From positions 23,526,501 through 23,590,500 of the forward strand of contig CM069610.1 in assembly GCA_035771175.1 (NCBI GenBank): a DNA stretch of 64,000 nucleotides, written 5' to 3'. A program made the position numbers and the translations under genes. The notes under the pieces are model-generated. The model worked only from the letters and a program-made list of their open reading frames with translations, made no database searches and was not told the DNA's origin. Positions 1-11,300 of this stretch are shown here, piece by piece (within the stretch, counting starts at the first letter, position 1; the number at the start of each line of letters is the position of its first letter). Source of the stretch: Paratinospora sagittata. Lineage: Eukaryota > Streptophyta > Magnoliopsida > Ranunculales > Menispermaceae.

Positions 1-51
1 TGTAGACTTCGAAAGCTATTGTTTGATGTGTTTTTGATGCAAGACAATTGA

Positions 52-342
52 TGTGTTCTTTTTTGTTGTGTTATCATACCGAGACCACTTCATATATACT
101 TACAACTTAAAACAATGGATAGCCTCTGCAAATCTAAGCACAAAAGGGATAAAATGAAGGACTTGCTGATCAACGACGTTATCATCAAGACAGATTGCAA
201 TTTTGATTCTATTCGAAGCTTGTTTTGACAAATGCAAGAATCAATACTTTCTTCTCTTGAAAAACTCTTTGGAAAGCTCAATCTAACTTGCAAAAATCGT
301 GGCTGTTGTATTTTTGAAAATCAGAGAATGAGTGTTTTATAA
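52..342 (+). other. Small plus-strand open stretch interrupted by an in-frame TGA
   Basis: An ATG at 115 opens a frame of 37 codons that stops at TGA 226-228. The same frame then continues open to TAA 340-342, and upstream it is open back to about 52. The frame is present in every unit at the same offset. I do not recognise the encoded peptide, and no domain, signal peptide or membrane segment is evident. Variants among units are largely nonsynonymous: Leu/His, Val/Leu, Ser/Pro, Leu/Pro, Gly/Val and Glu/Lys positions. This argues against selection for a protein. It may be a relic of a captured coding fragment, or chance. Confidence 0.35.
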
Positions 343-575
343 AATTAGAAGTTGCGGGTTAAAGGGCAAGAGAGAACAAAATGATTTGAATTCAAAACAT
401 TGTTTAATCTAAAGTTGTTTTGGGCGTGCGAGACAATGGGAATCATCTAGGTGTTAGTAGAGAATATTTCAATTAAGACAACCTGGAGAAATTGTATAAG
501 GAATAGAAAAATCGAGCAACCAGAAGTGCCCACATTTTTCTCGTTAGAAATATCAGATTTTTTTCACAGACGTGG
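343..575. other. Monomer interior with no recognised element; main diagnostic SNPs
   Basis: I see no gene, RNA or protein-binding pattern here. It contains the sites that best separate monomer classes: offset 495 (T, C or G) and offsets 518-520 (caa, cga, caag or cag contexts). It also contains the interval removed in the 76-bp-deleted units, offsets 389-464. Confidence 0.7.
389..414 (+). repeat. Third, diverged copy of the AATTCAAAAC-type direct repeat
   Basis: Begins aattcaaaacattg and continues with a TTTAATCTAAAG-like tail, resembling the two copies at 944-977 and 983-1018. The left breakpoint of the 76-bp deletion in units 40, 45, 48 and 52 falls exactly at the first base of this copy. 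Confidence 0.5.
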
Positions 576-588
576 ATAGCGTGCTATT

Positions 589-652
589 GGGTTGTGTATC
601 ATGTTCTCAATTGACAGATAGCAGGCTATAGCAGATCGATATACACAAACCC
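589..652. repeat. Imperfect inverted repeat enclosing the second palindrome
   Basis: The left arm gggttgtgtat (589-599) pairs with the right arm atacacaaaccc (641-652), leaving a single bulged base. The 41-bp loop contains the perfect site atagcaggctat at 618-629. Units 30, 34, 41, 49, 53 and 54 lose 5 bp (ttgtg, offsets 592-596) from the left arm, which destroys the pairing. Confidence 0.6.
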
Positions 653-825
653 GAGAGCTCGAGTTTTACGGACTTTCCGATAGCGTGTTATCGAGGCCTA
701 TATCGCGCTATTGCCCATTTTACTAAAAATGGAAAGGTCACGGCAACAGCTTTATAGCGAAGTATCAAAGGGGATAGCGCGGTATAGACAATTTTTCAGA
801 ATAACAAATGTTTTGTTATAGAACC

Positions 826-852
826 CTATCAGCGTGCCGTCAACACTGATAG
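826..852. repeat. Short inverted repeat CTATCA / TGATAG
   Basis: Perfect 6-bp arms at 826-831 and 847-852 are separated by 15 bp. They overlap the last two members of the 12-bp palindrome cluster. The arrangement is conserved in all units examined. Confidence 0.5.
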
Positions 853-860
853 TGCGCTAG

Positions 861-1040
861 TGCCTTCAGGAAAATCTTGGCAAATTGCTGGATATCCTTA
901 GTTTTGTAAAATTAATATTTTGACACTCAAGAACCATTCCATTAACTCAAAACATATTGTATAAGATTAAAAACTTTTAAATAATTCAAAACTCATTGAA
1001 ATTATGATTAAAACCTTTCGGAAAACATTTTTTCAAAATG
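861..1040. other. AT-rich segment with a degenerate tandem direct repeat
   Basis: The segment is rich in A and T runs and contains two neighbouring related copies of about 35 bp, at 944-977 and 983-1018. They share the order AA(C/T)TCAAAAC, then CATATTG or TCATTG, then GATTAAAA and a CTTT end. The single-base deletion of unit 37 falls in the second copy. I see no promoter, origin or gene evidence here. Confidence 0.6.
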
Positions 1041-1124
1041 AAATACTATATCGAAGTGATTTTGAAGACTTTGCAGATTTCAGAGTTTTAGTGCTGAGAT
1101 TGATCGAGAGGTTACCCTACACAC

Positions 1125-1189
1125 CAAAGATCAAACTAATGCCTTACTTAGGCATGAGATATGACTTCGTTCTTTTAGCTTGATCTTTG
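1125..1189. repeat. Compound inverted repeat (hairpin) at the monomer junction, A type
   Basis: The outer arms caaagatcaaacta (1125-1138) and tagcttgatctttg (1176-1189) are complementary at 13 of 14 positions. Inside lies a perfect inner palindrome, atgcct-tactt-aggcat (1139-1155). The right arm runs 2 bp into the next unit in the phase used here. It could form a cruciform in DNA or a hairpin in RNA. Formation is inferred only from complementarity. A-type ends are found in units 1, 11, 12, 25-27, 30, 31, 34-37, 41, 46, 49, 50, 53 and 54. Confidence 0.7.
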
Positions 1190-2374
1190 TAGACTTCGAA
1201 AGCTATTGTTTGATGTGTTTTTGATGCAAGACAATTGATGTGTTCTTTTTTGTTGTGTTATCTTACCGAGACCACTTCATATATACTTACAACTTAAAAC
1301 AATGGATAGCCTCTGCAAATCTAAGCACAAAAGGGATAAAATGAAGGACTTGCTGATCAACGACGTTATCATCAAGACAGATTGCAATTTTGATTCTATT
1401 CGAAGCTTGTTTTGACAAATGCAAGAATCAATACTTTCTTCTCTTGAAAAACTCTTTGGAAAGCTCAATCTAACTTGCAAAAATCGTGTGTGTTGTATTT
1501 TTGAAAATCAGAGAATGAGTGTTTTATAAAATTAGAAGTTGCGGGTTAAAGGGCAAGAGAGTACAAAATGATTTGAATTCAAAACATTGTTTAATCTAAA
1601 GTTGTTTTGGGCGTGCGAGACAATGGGAATCATCTAGGTGTTAGTAGAGAATATTTCAATTAAGACAACCTGGAGAAATTGTATAAGGAATAGAAAACTC
1701 GAGCAACCAGAAGTGCCCACATTTTTCTCGTTAGAAATATCAGATTTTTTTCACAGACGTGGATAGCGTGCTATTGGGTTGTGTATCATGTTCTCAATTG
1801 ACAGATAGCAGGCTATAGCAGATCGATATACACAAACCCGAGAGCTCGAGTTTTACGGACTTTCCGATAGCGTGTTATCGAGGCCTATATCGCGCTATTG
1901 CCCATTTTACTAAAAATGGAAAGGTCACGGCAACAGCTTTATAGCGAAGTATCAAAGGGGATAGCGCGGTATAGACAATTTTTCAGAATAACAAATGTTT
2001 TGTTATAGAACCCTATCAGCGTGCCGTCAACACTGATAGTGCGCTAGTGCCTTCAGGAAAATCTTGGCAAATTGCTGGATATCCTTAGTTTTGTAAAATT
2101 AATATTTTGACACTCAAGAACCATTCCATTAACTCAAAACATATTGTATAAGATTAAAAACTTTTAAATAATTCAAAACTCATTGAAATTATGATTAAAA
2201 CCTTTCGGAAAACATTTTTTCAAAATGAAATACTATATCGAAGTGATTTTGAAGACTTTGCAGATTTCAGAGTTTTAGTGCTGAGATTGATCGAGAGGTT
2301 ACCCTACACACCAAAGATCAAACTATTGCGTTACTTAGGCATGAGATATGTCTTCGTTCTTTTAGCTTGATCTT
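1188..2374. repeat. Unit 2: transitional monomer with a private XhoI-like site
   Basis: Keeps the left-half variants of unit 1 ('cacaaaag', 'ttcttctc', 'tttttgaaaa') but has 'gtgtgt' and 'gagtac'. It carries a private change giving 'aaaactcgag' near 1695, where other units have 'aaaatcgag'. It ends with the B-type hairpin. Confidence 0.9.
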
Positions 2375-2376
2375 TG
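2312..2376. repeat. B-type version of the junction hairpin (first example)
   Basis: The outer arms are unchanged, but the inner left arm reads ttgcgt instead of atgcct, leaving two mismatches with aggcat. A third linked change is 'atgtcttc' instead of 'atgacttc'. Units 29 and 33 carry a variant with 'ttgcattac'. All remaining complete units not listed as A type are B. Confidence 0.75.
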
Positions 2377-5300
2377 TAGACTTCGAAAGCTATTGTTTGA
2401 TGTGTTTTTGATGCAAGACAATTGATGTGTTCTTTTTTGTTGTGTTATCTTACCGAGACCACTTCATATATACTTACAACTTAAAACAATGGATAGCCTC
2501 TGCAAATCTAAGCTCAAAAGGGATAAAATGAAGGACTTGCTGATCAACGACGTTATCATCAAGACAGATTGCAATTTTGATTCTATTCGAAGCTTGTTTT
2601 GACAAATGCAAGAATCAATACTTTCTCCTCTTGAAAAACTCTTTGGAAAGCTCAATCTAACTTGCAAAAATCGTGTGTGTTGTATTTTTAAAAATCAGAG
2701 AATGAGTGTTTTATAAAATTAGAAGTTGCGGGTTAAAGGGCAAGAGAGTACAAAATGATTTGAATTCAAAACATTGTTTAATCTAAAGTTGTTTTGGGCG
2801 TGCGAGACAATGGGAATCATCTAGGTGTTAGTAGAGAATATTTCAATTAAGACAACCTGGAGAAATTGTATAAGGAATAGAAAAATCGAGCGACCAGAAG
2901 TGCCCACATTTTTCTCGTTAGAAATATCAGATTTTTTTCACAGACGTGGATAGCGTGCTATTGGGTTGTGTATCATGTTCTCAATTGACAGATAGCAGGC
3001 TATAGCAGATCGATATACACAAACCCGAGAGCTCGAGTTTTACGGACTTTCCGATAGCGTGTTATCGAGGCCTATATCGCGCTATTGCCCATTTTACTAA
3101 AAATGGAAAGGTCACGGCAACAGCTTTATAGCGAAGTATCAAAGGGGATAGCGCGGTATAGACAATTTTTCAGAATAACAAATGTTTTGTTATAGAACCC
3201 TATCAGCGTGCCGTCAACACTGATAGTGCGCTAGTGCCTTCAGGAAAATCTTGGCAAATTGCTGGATATCCTTAGTTTTGTAAAATTAATATTTTGACAC
3301 TCAAGAACCATTCCATTAACTCAAAACATATTGTATAAGATTAAAAACTTTTAAATAATTCAAAACTCATTGAAATTATGATTAAAACCTTTCGGAAAAC
3401 ATTTTTTCAAAATGAAATACTATATCGAAGTGATTTTGAAGACTTTGCAGATTTCAGAGTTTTAGTGCTGAGATTGATCGAGAGGTTACCCTACACACCA
3501 AAGATCAAACTATTGCGTTACTTAGGCATGAGATATGTCTTCGTTCTTTTAGCTTGATCTTTGTAGACTTCGAAAGCTATTGTTTGATGTGTTTTTGATG
3601 CAAGACAATTGATGTGTTCTTTTTTGTTGTGTTATCTTACCGAGACCACTTCATATATACTTACAACTTAAAACAATGGATAGCCTCTGCAAATCTAAGC
3701 TCAAAAGGGATAAAATGAAGGACTTGCTGATCAACGACGTTATCATCAAGACAGATTGCAATTTTGATTCTATTCGAAGCTTGTTTTGACAAATGCAAGA
3801 ATCAATACTTTCTCCTCTTGAAAAACTCTTTGGAAAGCTCAATCTAACTTGCAAAAATCGTGTGTGTTGTATTTTTAAAAATCAGAGAATGAGTGTTTTA
3901 TAAAATTAGAAGTTGCGGGTTAAAGGGCAAGAGAGTACAAAATGATTTGAATTCAAAACATTGTTTAATCTAAAGTTGTTTTGGGCGTGCGAGACAATGG
4001 GAATCATCTAGGTGTTAGTAGAGAATATTTCAATTAAGACAACCTGGAGAAATTGCATAAGGAATAGAAAAATCGAGCAACCAGAAGTGCCCACATTTTT
4101 CTCGTTAGAAATATCAGATTTTTTTCACAGACGTGGATAGCGTGCTATTGGGTTGTGTATCATGTTCTCAATTGACAGATAGCAGGCTATAGCAGATCGA
4201 TATACACAAACCCGAGAGCTCGAGTTTTACGGACTTTCCGATAGCGTGTTATCGAGGCCTATATCGCGCTATTGCCCATTTTACTAAAAATGGAAAGGTC
4301 ACGGCAACAGCTTTATAGCGAAGTATCAAAGGGGATAGCGCGGTATAGACAATTTTTCAGAATAACAAATGTTTTGTTATAGAACCCTATCAGCGTGCCG
4401 TCAACACTGATAGTGCGCTAGTGCCTTCAGGAAAATCTTGGCAAATTGCTGGATATCCTTAGTTTTGTAAAATTAATATTTTGACACTCAAGAACCATTC
4501 CATTAACTCAAAACATATTGTATAAGATTAAAAACTTTTAAATAATTCAAAACTCATTGAAATTATGATTAAAACCTTTCGGAAAACATTTTTTCAAAAT
4601 GAAATACTATATCGAAGTGATTTTGAAGACTTTGCAGATTTCAGAGTTTTAGTGCTGAGATTGATCGAGAGGTTACCCTACACACCAAAGATCAAACTAT
4701 TGCGTTACTTAGGCATGAGATATGTCTTCGTTCTTTTAGCTTGATCTTTGTAGACTTCGAAAGCTATTGTTTGATGTGTTTTTGATGCAAGACAATTGAT
4801 GTGTTCTTTTTTGTTGTGTTATCTTACCGAGACCACTTCATATATACTTACAACTTAAAACAATGGATAGCCTCTGCAAATCTAAGCTCAAAAGGGATAA
4901 AATGAAGGACTTGCTGATCAACGACGTTATCATCAAGACAGATTGCAATTTTGATTCTATTCGAAGCTTGTTTTGACAAATGCAAGAATCAATACTTTCT
5001 CCTCTTGAAAAACTCTTTGGAAAGCTCAATCTAACTTGCAAAAATCGTGTGTGTTGTATTTTTAAAAATCAGAGAATGAGTGTTTTATAAAATTAGAAGT
5101 TGCGGGTTAAAGGGCAAGAGAGTACAAAATGATTTGAATTCAAAACATTGTTTAATCTAAAGTTGTTTTGGGCGTGCGAGACAATGGGAATCATCTAGGT
5201 GTTAGTAGAGAATATTTCAATTAAGACAACCTGGAGAAATTGCATAAGGAATAGAAAAATCGAGCAACCAGAAGTGCCCACATTTTTCTCGTTAGAAATA

Positions 5301-8300
5301 TCAGATTTTTTTCACAGACGTGGATAGCGTGCTATTGGGTTGTGTATCATGTTCTCAATTGACAGATAGCAGGCTATAGCAGATCGATATACACAAACCC
5401 GAGAGCTCGAGTTTTACGGACTTTCCGATAGCGTGTTATCGAGGCCTATATCGCGCTATTGCCCATTTTACTAAAAATGGAAAGGTCACGGCAACAGCTT
5501 TATAGCGAAGTATCAAAGGGGATAGCGCGGTATAGACAATTTTTCAGAATAACAAATGTTTTGTTATAGAACCCTATCAGCGTGCCGTCAACACTGATAG
5601 TGCGCTAGTGCCTTCAGGAAAATCTTGGCAAATTGCTGGATATCCTTAGTTTTGTAAAATTAATATTTTGACACTCAAGAACCATTCCATTAACTCAAAA
5701 CATATTGTATAAGATTAAAAACTTTTAAATAATTCAAAACTCATTGAAATTATGATTAAAACCTTTCGGAAAACATTTTTTCAAAATGAAATACTATATC
5801 GAAGTGATTTTGAAGACTTTGCAGATTTCAGAGTTTTAGTGCTGAGATTGATCGAGAGGTTACCCTACACACCAAAGATCAAACTATTGCGTTACTTAGG
5901 CATGAGATATGTCTTCGTTCTTTTAGCTTGATCTTTGTAGACTTCGAAAGCTATTGTTTGATGTGTTTTTGATGCAAGACAATTGATGTGTTCTTTTTTG
6001 TTGTGTTATCTTACCGAGACCACTTCATATATACTTACAACTTAAAACAATGGATAGCCTCTGCAAATCTAAGCTCAAAAGGGATAAAATGAAGGACTTG
6101 CTGATCAACGACGTTATCATCAAGACAGATTGCAATTTTGATTCTATTCGAAGCTTGTTTTGACAAATGCAAGAATCAATACTTTCTCCTCTTGAAAAAC
6201 TCTTTGGAAAGCTCAATCTAACTTGCAAAAATCGTGTGTGTTGTATTTTTAAAAATCAGAGAATGAGTGTTTTATAAAATTAGAAGTTGCGGGTTAAAGG
6301 GCAAGAGAGTACAAAATGATTTGAATTCAAAACATTGTTTAATCTAAAGTTGTTTTGGGCGTGCGAGACAATGGGAATCATCTAGGTGTTAGTAGAGAAT
6401 ATTTCAATTAAGACAACCTGGAGAAATTGTATAAGGAATAGAAAAATCGAGCAAGCAGAAGTGCCCACATTTTTCTCGTTAGAAATATCAGATTTTTTTC
6501 ACAGACGTGGATAGCGTGCTATTGGGTTGTGTATCATGTTCTCAATTGACAGATAGCAGGCTATAGCAGATCGATATACACAAACCCGAGAGCTCGAGTT
6601 TTACGGACTTTCCGATAGCGTGTTATCGAGGCCTATATCGCGCTATTGCCCATTTTACTAAAAATGGAAAGGTCACGGCAACAGCTTTATAGCGAAGTAT
6701 CAAAGGGGATAGCGCGGTATAGACAATTTTTCAGAATAACAAATGTTTTGTTATAGAACCCTATCAGCGTGCCGTCAACACTGATAGTGCGCTAGTGCCT
6801 TCAGGAAAATCTTGGCAAATTGCTGGATATCCTTAGTTTTGTAAAATTAATATTTTGACACTCAAGAACCATTCCATTAACTCAAAACATATTGTATAAG
6901 ATTAAAAACTTTTAAATAATTCAAAACTCATTGAAATTATGATTAAAACCTTTCGGAAAACATTTTTTCAAAATGAAATACTATATCGAAGTGATTTTGA
7001 AGACTTTGCAGATTTCAGAGTTTTAGTGCTGAGATTGATCGAGAGGTTACCCTACACACCAAAGATCAAACTATTGCGTTACTTAGGCATGAGATATGTC
7101 TTCGTTCTTTTAGCTTGATCTTTGTAGACTTCGAAAGCTATTGTTTGATGTGTTTTTGATGCAAGACAATTGATGTGTTCTTTTTTGTTGTGTTATCTTA
7201 CCGAGACCACTTCATATATACTTACAACTTAAAACAATGGATAGCCTCTGCAAATCTAAGCACAAAAGGGATAAAATGAAGGACTTGCTGATCAACGACG
7301 TTATCATCAAGACAGATTGCAATTTTGATTCTATTCGAAGCTTGTTTTGACAAATGCAAGAATCAATACTTTCTTCTCTTGAAAAACTCTTTGGAAAGCT
7401 CAATCTAACTTGCAAAAATCGTGGCTGTTGTATTTTTGAAAATCAGAGAATGAGTGTTTTATAAAATTAGAAGTTGCGGGTTAAAGGGCAAGAGAGAACA
7501 AAATGATTTGAATTCAAAACATTGTTTAATCTAAAGTTGTTTTGGGCGTGCGAGACAATGGGAATCATCTAGGTGTTAGTAGAGAATATTTCAATTAAGA
7601 CAACCTGGAGAAATTGTATAAGGAATAGAAAAATCGAGCGACCAGAAGTGCCCACATTTTTCTCGTTAGAAATATCAGATTTTTTTCACAGACGTGGATA
7701 GCGTGCTATTGGGTTGTGTATCATGTTCTCAATTGACAGATAGCAGGCTATAGCAGATCGATATACACAAACCCGAGAGCTCGAGTTTTACGGACTTTCC
7801 GATAGCGTGTTATCGAGGCCTATATCGCGCTATTGCCCATTTTACTAAAAATGGAAAGGTCACGGCAACAGCTTTATAGCGAAGTATCAAAGGGGATAGC
7901 GCGGTATAGACAATTTTTCAGAATAACAAATGTTTTGTTATAGAACCCTATCAGCGTGCCGTCAACACTGATAGTGCGCTAGTGCCTTCAGGAAAATCTT
8001 GGCAAATTGCTGGATATCCTTAGTTTTGTAAAATTAATATTTTGACACTCAAGAACCATTCCATTAACTCAAAACATATTGTATAAGATTAAAAACTTTT
8101 AAATAATTCAAAACTCATTGAAATTATGATTAAAACCTTTCGGAAAACATTTTTTCAAAATGAAATACTATATCGAAGTGATTTTGAAGACTTTGCAGAT
8201 TTCAGAGTTTTAGTGCTGAGATTGATCGAGAGGTTACCCTACACACCAAAGATCAAACTATTGCGTTACTTAGGCATGAGATATGTCTTCGTTCTTTTAG

Positions 8301-11300
8301 CTTGATCTTTGTAGACTTCGAAAGCTATTGTTTGATGTGTTTTTGATGCAAGACAATTGATGTGTTCTTTTTTGTTGTGTTATCTTACCGAGACCACTTC
8401 ATATATACTTACAACTTAAAACAATGGATAGCCTCTGCAAATCTAAGCTCAAAAGGGATAAAATGAAGGACTTGCTGATCAACGACGTTATCATCAAGAC
8501 AGATTGCAATTTTGATTCTATTCGAAGCTTGTTTTGACAAATGCAAGAATCAATACTTTCTCCTCTTGAAAAACTCTTTGGAAAGCTCAATCTAACTTGC
8601 AAAAATCGTGTGTGTTGTATTTTTAAAAATCAGAGAATGAGTGTTTTATAAAATTAGAAGTTGCGGGTTAAAGGGCAAGAGAGTACAAAATGATTTGAAT
8701 TCAAAACATTGTTTAATCTAAAGTTGTTTTGGGCGTGCGAGACAATGGGAATCATCTAGGTGTTAGTAGAGAATATTTCAATTAAGACAACCTGGAGAAA
8801 TTGGATAAGGAATAGAAAAATCGAGCGACCAGAAGTGCCCACATTTTTCTCGTTAGAAATATCAGATTTTTTTCACAGACGTGGATAGCGTGCTATTGGG
8901 TTGTGTATCATGTTCTCAATTGACAGATAGCAGGCTATAGCAGATCGATATACACAAACCCGAGAGCTCGAGTTTTACGGACTTTCCGATAGCGTGTTAT
9001 CGAGGCCTATATCGCGCTATTGCCCATTTTACTAAAAATGGAAAGGTCACGGCAACAGCTTTATAGCGAAGTATCAAAGGGGATAGCGCGGTATAGACAA
9101 TTTTTCAGAATAACAAATGTTTTGTTATAGAACCCTATCAGCGTGCCGTCAACACTGATAGTGCGCTAGTGCCTTCAGGAAAATCTTGGCAAATTGCTGG
9201 ATATCCTTAGTTTTGTAAAATTAATATTTTGACACTCAAGAACCATTCCATTAACTCAAAACATATTGTATAAGATTAAAAACTTTTAAATAATTCAAAA
9301 CTCATTGAAATTATGATTAAAACCTTTCGGAAAACATTTTTTCAAAATGAAATACTATATCGAAGTGATTTTGAAGACTTTGCAGATTTCAGAGTTTTAG
9401 TGCTGAGATTGATCGAGAGGTTACCCTACACACCAAAGATCAAACTATTGCGTTACTTAGGCATGAGATATGTCTTCGTTCTTTTAGCTTGATCTTTGTA
9501 GACTTCGAAAGCTATTGTTTGATGTGTTTTTGATGCAAGACAATTGATGTGTTCTTTTTTGTTGTGTTATCTTACCGAGACCACTTCATATATACTTACA
9601 ACTTAAAACAATGGATAGCCTCTGCAAATCTAAGCTCAAAAGGGATAAAATGAAGGACTTGCTGATCAACGACGTTATCATCAAGACAGATTGCAATTTT
9701 GATTCTATTCGAAGCTTGTTTTGACAAATGCAAGAATCAATACTTTCTCCTCTTGAAAAACTCTTTGGAAAGCTCAATCTAACTTGCAAAAATCGTGTGT
9801 GTTGTATTTTTAAAAATCAGAGAATGAGTGTTTTATAAAATTAGAAGTTGCGGGTTAAAGGGCAAGAGAGTACAAAATGATTTGAATTCAAAACATTGTT
9901 TAATCTAAAGTTGTTTTGGGCGTGCGAGACAATGGGAATCATCTAGGTGTTAGTAGAGAATATTTCAATTAAGACAACCTGGAGAAATTGTATAAGGAAT
10001 AGAAAAATCGAGCGACCAGAAGTGCCCACATTTTTCTCGTTAGAAATATCAGATTTTTTTCACAGACGTGGATAGCGTGCTATTGGGTTGTGTATCATGT
10101 TCTCAATTGACAGATAGCAGGCTATAGCAGATCGATATACACAAACCCGAGAGCTCGAGTTTTACGGACTTTCCGATAGCGTGTTATCGAGGCCTATATC
10201 GCGCTATTGCCCATTTTACTAAAAATGGAAAGGTCACGGCAACAGCTTTATAGCGAAGTATCAAAGGGGATAGCGCGGTATAGACAATTTTTCAGAATAA
10301 CAAATGTTTTGTTATAGAACCCTATCAGCGTGCCGTCAACACTGATAGTGCGCTAGTGCCTTCAGGAAAATCTTGGCAAATTGCTGGATATCCTTAGTTT
10401 TGTAAAATTAATATTTTGACACTCAAGAACCATTCCATTAACTCAAAACATATTGTATAAGATTAAAAACTTTTAAATAATTCAAAACTCATTGAAATTA
10501 TGATTAAAACCTTTCGGAAAACATTTTTTCAAAATGAAATACTATATCGAAGTGATTTTGAAGACTTTGCAGATTTCAGAGTTTTAGTGCTGAGATTGAT
10601 CGAGAGGTTACCCTACACACCAAAGATCAAACTATTGCGTTACTTAGGCATGAGATATGTCTTCGTTCTTTTAGCTTGATCTTTGTAGACTTCGAAAGCT
10701 ATTGTTTGATGTGTTTTTGATGCAAGACAATTGATGTGTTCTTTTTTGTTGTGTTATCTTACCGAGACCACTTCATATATACTTACAACTTAAAACAATG
10801 GATAGCCTCTGCAAATCTAAGCTCAAAAGGGATAAAATGAAGGACTTGCTGATCAACGACGTTATCATCAAGACAGATTGCAATTTTGATTCTATTCGAA
10901 GCTTGTTTTGACAAATGCAAGAATCAATACTTTCTCCTCTTGAAAAACTCTTTGGAAAGCTCAATCTAACTTGCAAAAATCGTGTGTGTTGTATTTTTAA
11001 AAATCAGAGAATGAGTGTTTTATAAAATTAGAAGTTGCGGGTTAAAGGGCAAGAGAGTACAAAATGATTTGAATTCAAAACATTGTTTAATCTAAAGTTG
11101 TTTTGGGCGTGCGAGACAATGGGAATCATCTAGGTGTTAGTAGAGAATATTTCAATTAAGACAACCTGGAGAAATTGCATAAGGAATAGAAAAATCGAGC
11201 AACCAGAAGTGCCCACATTTTTCTCGTTAGAAATATCAGATTTTTTTCACAGACGTGGATAGCGTGCTATTGGGTTGTGTATCATGTTCTCAATTGACAG

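Larger units (their letters stand above)
576..860. repeat. Cluster of eight 12-bp imperfect palindromes, ATAGCNNGCTAT family
   Basis: Sites begin at 576, 618, 680, 700, 754, 774, 818 and 849, each 12 bp. The first two match ATAGC-NN-GCTAT at all ten defined positions. The sites at 680, 700 and 774 match at nine, and those at 754, 818 and 849 at eight. The cluster recurs in every monomer at the same offsets. Distances from the first site are 42, 104, 124, 178, 198, 242 and 273 bp, all close to whole multiples of 10.5 bp. This is compatible with an array of dyad protein-binding sites, or with old subterminal repeats of a DNA transposon. No function is demonstrated. Confidence 0.75.
1..1187. repeat. 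Unit 1: reference monomer
   Basis: Used here as the reference because its offsets equal window coordinates. The phase is arbitrary. It carries the rare variants 'catacc' at 75-80, 'ggctgt' near 301, 'gagaac' near 372, and the A-type end (inner palindrome intact at 1139-1155). Its left half is very similar to unit 7, and its 'catacc' variant is shared with units 31, 35, 36 and 55. Confidence 0.95.

Noticed and set aside
90..293. 67-codon minus-strand open frame repeated in almost every unit
   Set aside because: It begins at TTG (291-293), not ATG. It is broken by a stop in unit 23 and loses its start in units 30, 34 and 48. Most changes between units alter amino acids. It is a by-product of tandem repetition, not a gene family.
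1191..1210. CENP-B box-like element around TTCGAAAG and other TTCG occurrences
   Set aside because: None of the TTCG sites I checked has the required A and CGGG at the right spacing. Centromere function cannot be argued from this motif.
2375..2396. LTR terminus at the chosen unit start beginning TG
   Set aside because: The start is set by where the window happens to begin. There is no matching CA end, inverted terminal dinucleotides or target duplication at unit junctions.
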